From: Hymenobacter baengnokdamensis
GTDB lineage: Bacteria; Bacteroidota; Bacteroidia; Cytophagales; Hymenobacteraceae
Assembly: GCF_008728635.1 (NCBI RefSeq)
Contig: NZ_CP044285.1
Coordinates: 1,798,001-1,862,000 of the forward strand
Length of the DNA stretch: 64,000 nucleotides
Reading direction: 5' to 3'
Under the pieces are notes generated by a model. The model was not told the origin of the DNA. It did not search any database and was given only the letters and a program-made list of their open reading frames with translations. This document shows positions 16,967 through 25,510 of the stretch, in pieces (within the stretch, counting starts at the first letter, position 1; every line of letters starts with the position of its first letter). The translations under genes were made by a program, and so were the position numbers.

Positions 16967-17821
16967 ATGCAGTCTGGTTTGCACCTAAGCGTTCGCATCG
17001 ACCCCAACTCCGGGTTCTGCTTTGGCGTGATTTACGCCATTCAGATGGCCGAGGATATTCTGGCTGAACAGGGCTACCTGTACTGCCTCGGCGACATTGT
17101 GCACAACGATGAAGAAGTGCAGCGCCTGGAGCACAAAGGGCTGCGCATTATTGGGCATGAGCAGTTTGCCGATTTACGCAACGAGGCGGTGCTCATCCGG
17201 GCGCACGGCGAGCCGCCGAGCACCTACCAGCGGGCCATGGAAAATAACCTGACCCTTATCGACGCGAGCTGCCCGGTGGTGCTCAAGCTGCAAAACCGCA
17301 TCAAAACCAGCTTCGACCGGCGCGAGAAGATATTCATCTACGGCAAGCACGGCCACGCCGAAGTGCTGGGCCTGCTGGGCCAGACCGGCGGCGAAGCCGT
17401 GGTATTTGAGAATCTGGAGGAGCTGCTGCACCACGAGCTGCCGCCTACTATTACGCTCTACAGCCAGACGACCAAAAGCACCGACTCGTTCTATCGCATT
17501 AAGAATGAGCTGATTGGGCGTGGGTATAATATCAACGCCAACGATACTATCTGCCGGCAGGTGAGCAACCGCGACCAGGATTTGCGGCGCTTCGCGGCCA
17601 AGTTTGACCAGATTGTATTCGTGTCGGGTACCAAAAGCTCGAATGGTAAGGTGCTTTACCAGGTGTGCAAAGACACCAACCCGCAAACGCATTTTGTGTC
17701 GCGCACCGAGGAGCTGTGCCCCAGCTGGTTTGGAGCAGGTCAGTCGGTGGGTATTTGCGGCGCTACCAGCACGCCCATGTGGCTGATGGAGCAGGTGCGC
17801 GACGCCCTGGAGCGGTTTTAG
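16967..17821 (+). CDS. ispH: 4-Hydroxy-3-methylbut-2-enyl diphosphate reductase
   Basis: IspH performs the last step of the MEP pathway, giving IPP and DMAPP, the precursors of carotenoids. The 284-residue product has the three Fe-S cluster ligands Cys18 (GFCFGV), Cys102 (ASCPVV) and Cys196 (TICRQV). Substrate-binding His46 (DIVHN), His80 (RAHGEP) and His128 (KHGH) and the catalytic Glu132 and TTKST are also present. Its position between crtB and crtW links precursor supply to pigment synthesis. Confidence 0.95.
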   Translation: MQSGLHLSVRIDPNSGFCFGVIYAIQMAEDILAEQGYLYCLGDIVHNDEEVQRLEHKGLRIIGHEQFADLRNEAVLIRAHGEPPSTYQRAMENNLTLIDASCPVVLKLQNRIKTSFDRREKIFIYGKHGHAEVLGLLGQTGGEAVVFENLEELLHHELPPTITLYSQTTKSTDSFYRIKNELIGRGYNINANDTICRQVSNRDQDLRRFAAKFDQIVFVSGTKSSNGKVLYQVCKDTNPQTHFVSRTEELCPSWFGAGQSVGICGATSTPMWLMEQVRDALERF

Positions 17822-17845
17822 CCCGAGCCGCGGATTCGTCGGAAT

Positions 17846-18697
17846 GTGCGAATTTTGTGGATAACCAGTAGTGGCGTAAAAGACTTTTTCAACGTCTTTC
17901 CGGTTAAGGATACGCTGGTAATAATTTCGGCAAAAAGTGTGGTAGCCCAATCGTCACTAAAACCCGTGCAAGCCGACGAACCCGGTAAATCCGCGGCTCG
18001 GGCAGTGCGCCCGGCCCCCCTGGGCGGCAAGGGCGTGCTTGCGGCACTGCTGATTATGGCCGGCTGGGCGGGGCTGCTCACGTTTCTGCTGGGCTTTTAC
18101 CGGCCCGACTGGCGCTCGCCCGCGCCGTACCTGCTGGTGTTGCTGCAAACTCACTTATACACCGGGCTTTACATTACGGCGCACGACGCCATGCACGGCG
18201 TGGTGAGCCCCCATAAGCGGCTGAATAACACCATCGGTACGGTGTGCGCGCTGCTGTTTGCCTACAACTGGTTTCCGCGCCAGCTACCCAAGCACCACGA
18301 CCACCACCGCCACGTGGGCACGCCCGCCGACCCCGACTTTCACCCCGAAAACCATCCCGGCTTCCTGCCCTGGCTGCTGCGCTTCGCCTGGAACTACGTT
18401 ACGTGGTGGCAGGTGCTGCTGATGGCCGCCACCTATAATGTGTTAAAGCTATATTTCCCGCAGGCCAACGTCATTGCTTACTGGATGATACCGGCCGTGC
18501 TGGCTACCCTGCAGCTCTTCTTTTTTGGCACCTACCTGCCGCACCGGGGCGAGCACGCGCCCGACAACCGACATAAGTCGCGCAGCCAGCTGCGGCAGCA
18601 CGCGTGGGCCTTTGTGAGCTGCTACTTCTTCGGTTACCACTACGAGCACCACGACCAGCCCTACCTGCCGTGGTGGCGGCTGTGGCAAACCAAGTAG
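17846..18697 (+). CDS. crtW: Beta-carotene ketolase (CrtW-type, membrane fatty-acid-desaturase fold)
   Basis: CrtW adds the C4 keto group to beta-rings of carotenoids. The 283-residue frame contains the three His boxes: HDAMH (113-117), HHDHHRH (150-156) and HYEHH (265-269), together with LFFFGTYLPHRGEH and YFFGYHYEHHDQP, which set CrtW apart from other desaturases. Four hydrophobic stretches lie at about 63-84, 93-111, 180-200 and 212-230. The first 31 residues from the ATG at 17846 look unlike protein; GTG at 17939 is a reasonable alternative start. The gene begins 24 bp after ispH and is convergent with rlmF (14 bp apart). Confidence 0.9.
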   Translation: MRILWITSSGVKDFFNVFPVKDTLVIISAKSVVAQSSLKPVQADEPGKSAARAVRPAPLGGKGVLAALLIMAGWAGLLTFLLGFYRPDWRSPAPYLLVLLQTHLYTGLYITAHDAMHGVVSPHKRLNNTIGTVCALLFAYNWFPRQLPKHHDHHRHVGTPADPDFHPENHPGFLPWLLRFAWNYVTWWQVLLMAATYNVLKLYFPQANVIAYWMIPAVLATLQLFFFGTYLPHRGEHAPDNRHKSRSQLRQHAWAFVSCYFFGYHYEHHDQPYLPWWRLWQTK

Positions 18698-18711
18698 CGG
18701 CCTGCCGCTCG

Positions 18712-19695
18712 CTACCGGGCCGCCGGCGCCCAGCGGGTCTGCCGCCAGGCGGTGCGCTCCTCCTCCGTCAGAAAAGACCAGGCTACGAAGCGGCTTTTCT
18801 TCTGGCCCTGGGCCATTTCAACGGTTTTCACTTGCACCGCCGTTGCCTGCTGAAGGAAATAATGGGCGCTGCGCAGGGCAACTTTTTGGGAAACGAGCGC
18901 CGTGTACCAATAGCTGGCTTTGGGCAGCTGGCTGCTTTCAGCAATGAGCTGCCGCAGAAAAGCCTCCTCGCCGCCGGGATACCATAGCTCATTGTGCTGG
19001 CCCCCGAAGTTGCGCGCCGGGGCCACGCTCCGGCCGCGGCCGCGCCCCAGGTTAGTGGTTTTGCGCTGGGTGGCCGCGGCTGCTTCGGCTGCCGAGGCGT
19101 GGAAGGGCGGGTTGCAGAGAGTGGCATCGAACACTTCGCCGGGCTTGACGATGCCCGCCAGCATGTGCTGCGGGTCGGGTTGCAGGCGGCAGTCGATGCT
19201 GCCGGCCAGGCCCGAGTTGGCGGCTACCAGCTGCCGGGCGGCGCGCAACGCCACGGCGTCGGTATCGGCACCTACAAAGCGCCAGCCATACTCGTGGTGG
19301 CCCAGAATGGGGTAGATGCAGTTGGCCCCTACGCCAATGTCCAGCACCCGCACGCTGCGGCCCTGCGGCACCACGCCGCCATTGTCTTCGGCCAGCAAAT
19401 CAGCCAGGTAATGAATATAGTCGGCGCGGCCCGGAATGGGCGGGCACAGGTAGCCGGCGGGAATATCCCAGTTTTCGATGCCGTAAAAATGCCGCAGCAG
19501 CGCCTGGTTTAGCGCTTTTACCGCAGCCGGGTCGGCAAAGTCGATGGAGGAATCACCAAACTCATTGACCCACACAAAGGCCGTGAGCGCCGGACTGCTG
19601 CGCACAAGCTGGGCAAAATCGTAGCGCCCCCGGTGCCGGTTGCGCGGGTGCAGCTGGTCTTTATCGGCCGGGCGGGGAAGGGGTGACTGTTTCAT
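18712..19695 (-). CDS. rlmF: 23S rRNA (adenine-1618-N6)-methyltransferase
   Basis: RlmF methylates A1618 of 23S rRNA. The 327-residue product starts with DQLHPRNRHRGRYDFAQLV, the family's N-terminal signature, has the SAM-binding VLDIGVGANCIYPILG at about 116-131, and the catalytic NPPF in DATLCNPPFHAS at about 195. The later GGQHNELWYPGGEEAFLRQL and SRFVAW also match the family. It is convergent with crtW and has no operon partner. Confidence 0.93.
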   Translation of the reverse strand: MKQSPLPRPADKDQLHPRNRHRGRYDFAQLVRSSPALTAFVWVNEFGDSSIDFADPAAVKALNQALLRHFYGIENWDIPAGYLCPPIPGRADYIHYLADLLAEDNGGVVPQGRSVRVLDIGVGANCIYPILGHHEYGWRFVGADTDAVALRAARQLVAANSGLAGSIDCRLQPDPQHMLAGIVKPGEVFDATLCNPPFHASAAEAAAATQRKTTNLGRGRGRSVAPARNFGGQHNELWYPGGEEAFLRQLIAESSQLPKASYWYTALVSQKVALRSAHYFLQQATAVQVKTVEMAQGQKKSRFVAWSFLTEEERTAWRQTRWAPAAR

Positions 19696-19711
19696 GGGAC
19701 AAAATAAAAGT

Positions 19712-19743
19712 AAAGCAGGCCACCGGGCGAGGCAGCCTGCTTT
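19712..19743 (-). terminator. Intrinsic terminator downstream of the HMA-domain gene
   Basis: AAAGCAGGC pairs perfectly with GCCTGCTTT around a 14-nt loop; read on the minus strand it is followed by a T-rich run. It lies 75 bp past the HMA gene stop and just before the rlmF start. Confidence 0.65.
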
Positions 19744-19817
19744 AAAGCAGCAAAGAAGTAATCGCTCAAAGCGGAAAGCAAGCGCTGGCTACGCTTAAGT
19801 CCGTGTTAATCAGCAGC

Positions 19818-20189
19818 CTAATGGATGCTGGCCGGTTTCTTGCAGCACTCGGGCAGGCGGTCGTAGGCGCGGGCGTCGGCGGGGGCCTGGTCGGCGTCGT
19901 AGCCGGTTTTCAGCACGGCGGCGCGGATGGCATCGGGCGTGGTTTTGGCGGGGTTATAAGTGACGGTCAGGACTTTGCTGGGCACATCGAGGTTGGCCGC
20001 CTGAATGCCTTTCTCATAGGCCATGCTTTTCTCGATGCGGGCCTTACACATATCGCAAATAGCCGATGTTTTAAACTGCACCGTTTCGGTGCCTTTTGAA
20101 GCGGTAGCAGTGGCTGCCTGAGTGGTTTGGGCCCGGGCGGCCCCGGCAAACCTCAGCAGCGCGAGCAAGGAAAATGCAAAAGCTTTCAT
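19818..20189 (-). CDS. Exported heavy-metal-associated (HMA) domain protein
   Basis: The 123-residue product has a signal peptide (about 1-20, ending AARAQ) and one HMA ferredoxin-like domain at about 38-100 with the metal-binding pair in SAICDMCKARIEKS, followed by GIQAANLDVPSKVLTVTYNP and AIRAAVLKTGYDAD. A second Cys pair, ECCKKP, lies near the C-terminus. A periplasmic CopZ-like protein binding Cu(I) or another soft metal is the natural reading. It stands downstream of a TonB-dependent receptor gene on the same strand, 169 bp apart, with a hairpin repeat between them. The exact metal is inference. Confidence 0.87.
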   Translation of the reverse strand: MKAFAFSLLALLRFAGAARAQTTQAATATASKGTETVQFKTSAICDMCKARIEKSMAYEKGIQAANLDVPSKVLTVTYNPAKTTPDAIRAAVLKTGYDADQAPADARAYDRLPECCKKPASIH

Positions 20190-20236
20190 AAGATTGAGAG
20201 TTGAAATACGATTTGATAGTTACTGAATACTAGGTA

Positions 20237-20344
20237 TAAAACGTCTGTCATGGCGAGCCTGCGAAGCAATCGCCCCGGAACGAAATTGTTCAGGCTTCGT
20301 TCTGGGGCGACTGCCGCGCTGTGCTCGCCATAACAGACGTTTTA
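20237..20344. repeat. REP/MITE-like imperfect palindrome, about 108 bp
   Basis: TAAAACGTCTGT (20237-20248) and ACAGACGTTTTA (20333-20344) pair perfectly. Further inward ATGGCGAGC pairs with GCTCGCCAT and TCGCCCCGGAACGAA nearly pairs with TTCGTTCTGGGGCGA. The motif (GTCATGGCGAGCCTGCGAAGCAATCGC-like, interrupted) is of the kind dispersed in many copies in Hymenobacter-like genomes; copy number cannot be checked here. It sits between the receptor and HMA genes and may act as a transcript hairpin. Confidence 0.7.
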
Positions 20345-20358
20345 CAAGCGATAAAAAT

Positions 20359-22686
20359 TTACTCAATGCGGTAGCGCAGCCCGGCGTAGGTGAGCCGGCC
20401 GTACACTGGCCCCCACACCATTGCCGCATCGAAGCCATCGCTGAAGGGCGTGGCGGCATTCTGAATGGGGTTGGGCTGGCGGAAGTTGGTGAGGTTTTCG
20501 ACGCCCGCGTACACCTCAATGCGCTTGAAGGCGCGGGTAAGCTGGGTGTTGAGCAGGGCGTAGCGCGGGGCATACTCGAGGCCGGTAGTGCCGGTGCCGT
20601 GCTGGTGGCCGGTGTTGCTGCCATCGGCGGGCAGGTGGGCCAGCGGGCGCTCGCCGTACCATTGCACCGTGAGGTCGGCGCGCCACTTGTCGAAAGCCGA
20701 GGCGTAGCCCAGGTTCAGAAATGCCCGGTTCTGGGGCGTGAGAGGCTTGGGCAGCAGCTGCCCGGCGTAGGTGCTGCGCACGTCGAGCCACTTGTAGGCA
20801 GCCTTCACTTGCAGCCCTTTCAGCGGCTCGGCCTGCACTTCGGCCTGCGCGCTGCGGGCAAAAGAGCGGGCGCCCGGCGTAAGGTTGTCGAGCAGAATAA
20901 ACTGCGGCGAGGTGTACATATCCGCCACCAACTGGTTTTGAAAGATGGTATCGTAGTAGTCGGCCACAAACGTAGCCTGCCGGCCCAGCACCTGGAAGTA
21001 CTGCGTAAGCGAACCCCCCAGGTTCCAGGCCGTTTCGGGCCGGTAGCCGGAGCTGGGAAGCAGGTAAAACTGGCGGGCGCTGGCCAGCATGGCGGCATTG
21101 TCGGCAACCGGGTTGGGCACCCGGAAGCCCCGGCCTGCCGACACGCGCAGCGAGGTAGCCGGGCGCACGTCATATTTGAGGTTGAAGCGCGGCGTTACCT
21201 GCCAGCCAAAAAGGTTGTGGTAATCGGTGCGCAACCCCAGCACGGCGGTCAGGTTGCGGGTATTGTTATACGTATACTCGGCAAAGGCACCGGGCACGCG
21301 CTCGGTGCGCTGCAGGGTTTGGGCGGCAGCTATCAGCACGGGAATGTCGCCGTTGCGCAGCAGCTCGTGGTAGTCGTCGTACAAAAAGCTCAGGCCCGTG
21401 CGGTAGGTGTGCATGGTATTGCCCAGCACGCTCTGGAAAAGCAGCGTGGCCTGCCCGGTAGTCTGGTGGCCGCTATATTGGCGGGGGCCGCTGTACTGCC
21501 GGAAAGAGTAGGTCGACGTAAAATCATGACTTGTGCCATTCACCAGCAGGCCCAGGCTCTGGAAAGGCCGGCCCGGCCAGGTGTAGGAGGTGCGGGCCTG
21601 GGCCGTGTAGCGGTCGGTACGTTGGGTAGTGCCGTAGTACTGCCGGAAGGCGAGCGAGTCGCTGGCGCCTTCCCGAAAGCCAACCTGCCCGCCCTGGCGG
21701 GTTTCGCGCAGGGCCCCCGCGCCCAGCTCGGCCACCAGGCCGGTGCCCGACTTATACTTTACCTTGTCGTAGCCGTTGAACTGGGTAGCCAGCGGCAAAT
21801 CCAGGAAGCCATCGCCGTTGCGGTCGACGCGGTTGCCCAGGTGGTCGGTGTGCAGCAGCAGCACGTTGCTCCACTTCTTGTTGAGGCGCTGCGAGGCCAC
21901 GGCATTCAGGTCAAATTTGCCGAGGTCGTTCACGTAGGTATTGAGCAGCAGCTGGTCGGTGAGGTCAGGCTCCTTGAGCTGAATATTCACCTGGCCCGAT
22001 ATTCCCTCGTAGCCATTCACCACCGAGCCGGTGCCCTTGATAATGTCGATGCTGCCAATCCAGGGCCCCGCCAGGTAGCCCAGGCGGTAGGGGGCAGCTA
22101 GCCCGCGCAGGGCCGGCTGGTTGTCGATGGTCAGCAGCGAATATGACCCGTCGAGGCCCAGCAGCTGAATCTGCTTGGCGCCGCTCACGGCGTCGGCGGT
22201 GCTCACCTCCACGGCGGCGTTGGTTTCGAAGCTCTCGGCCAGGTTGCAGCACGCCGATTTGGTCAGGTCGCGGGCGCTAATGGTTTGCATACTGCTCACC
22301 GACCGGGCCGAATAAGCTACGGCATGCCCGGTGATGGCCACTTCGCCGAGGGCCGCGCCGCCGCGCAAGCTCACGCGCAGGTACGGCGCCGCGCTGGTAG
22401 TGGGCACGGCCACGGTGTCAGTAGTATAGCCCACCGCGCCCACGATAACGCGGTGGCTGGCCTGGGCCGGAAAGGGCAGCACGAAAGTACCTGCGTCGTT
22501 GGTCGTAGTGGTAGGGCCGGTGGCGCCTGCCGGCAGTAGCCAGCGCACCACTGCGCCGGGCACCGGGCCGCGGCCCTCGCGCACTTCGCCGCGCACGGCC
22601 GCCCCGCTCTGGGCGTGGGCCAGCAGGGGCAGAATTCCTGGAATTCCTAGTAATAAGCGCGGGTATCTCCCGCTGATAAAGCTCAT
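20359..22686 (-). CDS. TonB-dependent outer-membrane receptor, metal-uptake type
   Basis: The 775-residue product has a signal peptide (about 1-25), an N-terminal carboxypeptidase-like regulatory domain (about 28-110: GEVREGRGPVPGAVVRW), a plug domain (about 115-235: GEVAITGHAVAYS, then IIKGTGSVVNGYEGISGQ) and a beta-barrel ending GLRYRIE. The plug contains LTKSACCNLAESFETN; an adjacent Cys pair here is typical of a receptor group found next to HMA and HYC_CC_PP proteins. Partners downstream (HMA protein) and upstream (HYC_CC_PP-type protein) on the same strand support copper or related metal uptake; substrate is inferred from these neighbours. Confidence 0.92.
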   Translation of the reverse strand: MSFISGRYPRLLLGIPGILPLLAHAQSGAAVRGEVREGRGPVPGAVVRWLLPAGATGPTTTTNDAGTFVLPFPAQASHRVIVGAVGYTTDTVAVPTTSAAPYLRVSLRGGAALGEVAITGHAVAYSARSVSSMQTISARDLTKSACCNLAESFETNAAVEVSTADAVSGAKQIQLLGLDGSYSLLTIDNQPALRGLAAPYRLGYLAGPWIGSIDIIKGTGSVVNGYEGISGQVNIQLKEPDLTDQLLLNTYVNDLGKFDLNAVASQRLNKKWSNVLLLHTDHLGNRVDRNGDGFLDLPLATQFNGYDKVKYKSGTGLVAELGAGALRETRQGGQVGFREGASDSLAFRQYYGTTQRTDRYTAQARTSYTWPGRPFQSLGLLVNGTSHDFTSTYSFRQYSGPRQYSGHQTTGQATLLFQSVLGNTMHTYRTGLSFLYDDYHELLRNGDIPVLIAAAQTLQRTERVPGAFAEYTYNNTRNLTAVLGLRTDYHNLFGWQVTPRFNLKYDVRPATSLRVSAGRGFRVPNPVADNAAMLASARQFYLLPSSGYRPETAWNLGGSLTQYFQVLGRQATFVADYYDTIFQNQLVADMYTSPQFILLDNLTPGARSFARSAQAEVQAEPLKGLQVKAAYKWLDVRSTYAGQLLPKPLTPQNRAFLNLGYASAFDKWRADLTVQWYGERPLAHLPADGSNTGHQHGTGTTGLEYAPRYALLNTQLTRAFKRIEVYAGVENLTNFRQPNPIQNAATPFSDGFDAAMVWGPVYGRLTYAGLRYRIE

Positions 22687-22762
22687 TTTGTCTGAAAGTT
22701 AAGCATTTCTGAAAACATACGGTCAGGCCGGGCGGGCCGGACTTGCGAATTTTCAGAGAAGC

Positions 22763-23236
22763 CTAAACCACCAGCTTACAACCCAGGGTAAGCAGGATGC
22801 GCCCCGCCCGGGGCACGCCGGGCGGCGAAGAGTTGGCCGCCGTGCCCGCGGCAACGGCCAGGGCCAGGGCCAATGGCGCCGCTGCTGGCTGCCTCGCCCA
22901 CACCGGCGCGGGCAGCACGGCCGGCGGTAGCAGCGGTGATGGCTCGGGCAGCCACTTGGCCGGCCCAGCATCGGCGCTTTGGGCGCTGAGCTTGTGGTGC
23001 AGGTGGCTGACATCGCAGCAGCCATCGGCGCGGCGCTTTTTGCAGGGCCGCCCAGGCTTGCTGGTGAGCCCATCCGCTTCGGGGCTTGCCAGGCCGGGCA
23101 GGCTGAGCGCCACCGTGCTACGCCCGCTGATGCGGCAGCGGTGCCGCTCGGCCGTGAGGCCCACCGACGTAGCCAGCACCAACAGCGCCAGGAAGGCGCT
23201 TAGCAAGCGATGGCAATAGGGGAGGGGGCGCGGCAT
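22763..23236 (-). CDS. HYC_CC_PP-type small exported protein
   Basis: The 157-residue product has an N-terminal hydrophobic segment (about 11-28). It then shows the three marks that name this Bacteroidota family: a His/Cys pair in ERHRCRIS (His32, Cys34), an adjacent Cys pair in DGCCDVSH (Cys73-Cys74, with HLHH close by) and SSPPG near the C-terminus. The middle and C-terminal parts are Ala/Pro-rich. The arrangement of Cys and His suggests metal handling at the membrane, but no function is established. It is the first gene of the three-gene set with the TonB receptor and HMA protein. Confidence 0.75.
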   Translation of the reverse strand: MPRPLPYCHRLLSAFLALLVLATSVGLTAERHRCRISGRSTVALSLPGLASPEADGLTSKPGRPCKKRRADGCCDVSHLHHKLSAQSADAGPAKWLPEPSPLLPPAVLPAPVWARQPAAAPLALALAVAAGTAANSSPPGVPRAGRILLTLGCKLVV

Positions 23237-23312
23237 AGCACAAAGGTACGGCCCGGTAGTGTGCTCCCGGCGTGCAAATCAACGGGCCGCAGGGTGCATG
23301 ATTTGGGGTTGA

Positions 23313-24275
23313 CTAGTGAGGCCAGGCGGCCCGCACCTGCTCGTGGGCCAGGCGCTGAAGCTTCACGGCGACCTCGGGCGCAATGCCCAAGTCGGCCGCG
23401 GCCTGCTCCTGGGCACCCAGCCGGCGGGGGTCATACTGGGCTACCCGGTCCAGCAGCACGCAGGCGTTAAGGTAGGCGCCGTAGATGCTGGGATGGTAGT
23501 GGTCGGGGCCCCAGAGGTCTACCTTGCCCGCTTCGGGGGCGTAAGGATTGGGCATGGCCACGCCCTGCTGAATAGCCCATAGCCAGGCATCGCCAGCCGG
23601 CGCTACGCCAGCAAAATGCTTATCCTGAGCTGCTTCGCGGTAATAGGCACGGTGCAGGTCGGTGGTCATCGAATCGAGCGGCAGGCCCGAGTAGTTTTTG
23701 CCAGCCGGGTAGGTGAGGTCGGCGCGCGCCCAGGTTTCGTAGAGGTACACCTGGGCTTTGGGGTTGGCCGCGTGTACGGCCTGTTCGAGCCGGGTGGCGT
23801 AGTCGAAAAAGCGCGCTGGCTGGCCCCCGTGGCGCGTTGGCACTGGGCCGGTGCTGTAGTCGTGCAGCACCACCTGGTCCCAGGGGCGCTGCTGCACCAC
23901 GGCCAGGGCGCTATCATAGTGAAACTTTACTGTTTGCCCGCTGATGGCCTCCATATGCACCTCGTAGTTCAGCCCGGCCTCGGCGGTCAGCTTCTTGAAA
24001 ATACCCGGAATACCGCCCCAGGCGGCGCGGCCGTGCAGGGTGCTGCGGGCCCGCCCCGCCGCCCCGCCGGGCTTAAAATTTTCGTCCGTGATACCCGCCG
24101 CATTGTAGCTCAGTACCGGCTCAAACGCCCCGTGAAAAAAGCTGTTGCCAACAAACAGGATAACGGTGGGCTTGTGGGGCGGGGCAGCCGGATACGCGAG
24201 CGCTGCTGGCGAACAGCTGGTAGTTACGGCCGCCAGCGCAGCTGCCCTACGCAGAAAACGAATAAAAACGGGCAT
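23313..24275 (-). CDS. SGNH/GDSL-like exported hydrolase (DUF4886-like)
   Basis: A 320-residue exported protein with a signal peptide (about 1-27). VILFVGNSFFHGAF (about 38-51) is the block I G-x-S version found in DUF4886-like SGNH proteins, with WDQVVLHDYS around residue 132 and DLWGPDHYHPSIYGAYL near 255-271, whose D-x-x-H pair fits the SGNH catalytic Asp/His. It may remove acyl groups from carbohydrate. It is the last gene of a minus-strand run containing an esterase and glycoside hydrolases of families 5 and 30, so a role in polysaccharide use is likely by context. Confidence 0.7.
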   Translation of the reverse strand: MPVFIRFLRRAAALAAVTTSCSPAALAYPAAPPHKPTVILFVGNSFFHGAFEPVLSYNAAGITDENFKPGGAAGRARSTLHGRAAWGGIPGIFKKLTAEAGLNYEVHMEAISGQTVKFHYDSALAVVQQRPWDQVVLHDYSTGPVPTRHGGQPARFFDYATRLEQAVHAANPKAQVYLYETWARADLTYPAGKNYSGLPLDSMTTDLHRAYYREAAQDKHFAGVAPAGDAWLWAIQQGVAMPNPYAPEAGKVDLWGPDHYHPSIYGAYLNACVLLDRVAQYDPRRLGAQEQAAADLGIAPEVAVKLQRLAHEQVRAAWPH

Positions 24276-24347
24276 TTGATATAGTAAAAAATTAATATTG
24301 ACAAAGCGCTCGGCAGCTTCGTGCTTTTCGCTGAAGGCCGCAGTAAG

Positions 24348-25404
24348 CTACGGCTTAAAATCGAGGTGCTTGTTGAAAAACGGCAGCACCTGCTGAAACA
24401 GGCGCCCATCGGTGCCCATAATGCGGCTGCCGTGGGTGCCCTGGTATTCCTCGGCCGAGTGCGGAATGCCGAAAACGGTGAGCAGGCCGCTGAAATAGCG
24501 GCAAGTGGGCGGAATATGCGTTATCTCGTCCTGGGCACCCCAGTCAAAAGCCAGGGCGCGCAGCTGACGCAGGGCGGCCGCGTGCGTTGGCAGCACGAAA
24601 GTGGGCATAGCTTCAAGCCAGCGTGCCAGCACGGCCTCGCGCCGGGCCACGCTGTCGGCCCCGAGCGAGCCCGGAAAGTCGGCCCCAAACGGTGCGGCCT
24701 TAGGATTGGGCGAGAAAGCCCGGGCGAGTGATGCGGTGGTCAGCACCGGGTAGCTGCGCTGCGCCTGGGCTGCGCTGGTAGCGCGCAGGGCCGGGGCCAC
24801 GCCCGCACCGGGCAGAAAGGTGGGGTGCGGCCCTATAAAAGCCGGACTTAGGGCATACGCGGCAGCCCAGGTGCCGGGGTAGGCCAGAGCCAGCCGCAGG
24901 GTGCCGCCGCCGCCCATGGAGTGGCCGGCCAGGCCCCGGCTGCCAGGCTTAGCCAGCGTGCGGAACTGCTTGTCGATGAAGGTGACAAGCTCACGGGCCG
25001 TGAAGTCGGCCCAGGGGCCATTGGTGGCCGAGTTGGCGTACCAGCTGCCGCCGAAGCGCGTTTGCTCATCGGGCACCACCACAATAAGCGGCCTGATTTG
25101 CCCGGCCGCGATTGCCTGGTCGAGCAGCGCCTTCAGGCCGTCTTTGTTGAAAATCAGGCTGTCGTTCCAGGTAAAGCCGTGCAGGTAGTACAGCACCGGG
25201 TAGCGCTGGCCGGGGCTGGCCTCGTAGCCGGCCGGCAGGTACACGCTTACGCGGCGGCGCGGGTTTTCGCCACCGGGGTTGCCGCGCAGGAGCTTCGAAT
25301 CGAGGTGCGTGACGACCACGCGGCCGGCGGGTGGCGCAGCTTGGGCAATTAGCCGAAACGTAGAGCAGGGCTAGCAGCAGGGCTGCCAAGCGTTTGATAA
25401 GCAT
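24348..25404 (-). CDS. Exported alpha/beta-hydrolase esterase, start region frameshifted
   Basis: The catalytic part (24348-25319) is a feruloyl-esterase-like alpha/beta hydrolase: RRVSVYLPAGYEASPG, YLHGFTWNDS (oxyanion hole), GHSMGGGG (nucleophile Ser) and a C-terminal GTHGSRIMG with the catalytic His. Read alone it would start at GTG 25319 and have no signal peptide. A normal signal peptide, MLIKRLAALLLALLYVS, starts at ATG 25404 in another frame; removing one base at about 25350-25368 joins it to LIAQAAPPAGRVVVTHLDSK, restoring an Ala-Gln-Ala cleavage site. So the gene is probably one exported esterase with a one-base error or mutation. Esters of plant polysaccharide are plausible substrates. 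Confidence 0.82.
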
Positions 25405-25510
25405 AAAAATAGCATAACTAAACGTCGGGCTGGCACAGGAAGCCTCTGTAATTAAGAATTAAGCCTGACAAGGTGCTTCCTTCATCAGCCTGACACACTT
25501 TAAGGGAAGA

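Noticed and set aside
20599..22101. 500-codon open frame on the plus strand opposite the TonB receptor
   Set aside because: High GC leaves long antisense frames; its product is low-complexity (Gly, Val, Gln, Arg) and the minus-strand receptor explains the region fully.
24348..25319. Cytoplasmic esterase starting at GTG 25319
   Set aside because: A good signal peptide lies just upstream in another frame, and the neighbours are exported hydrolases, so a frameshifted exported enzyme is more likely.
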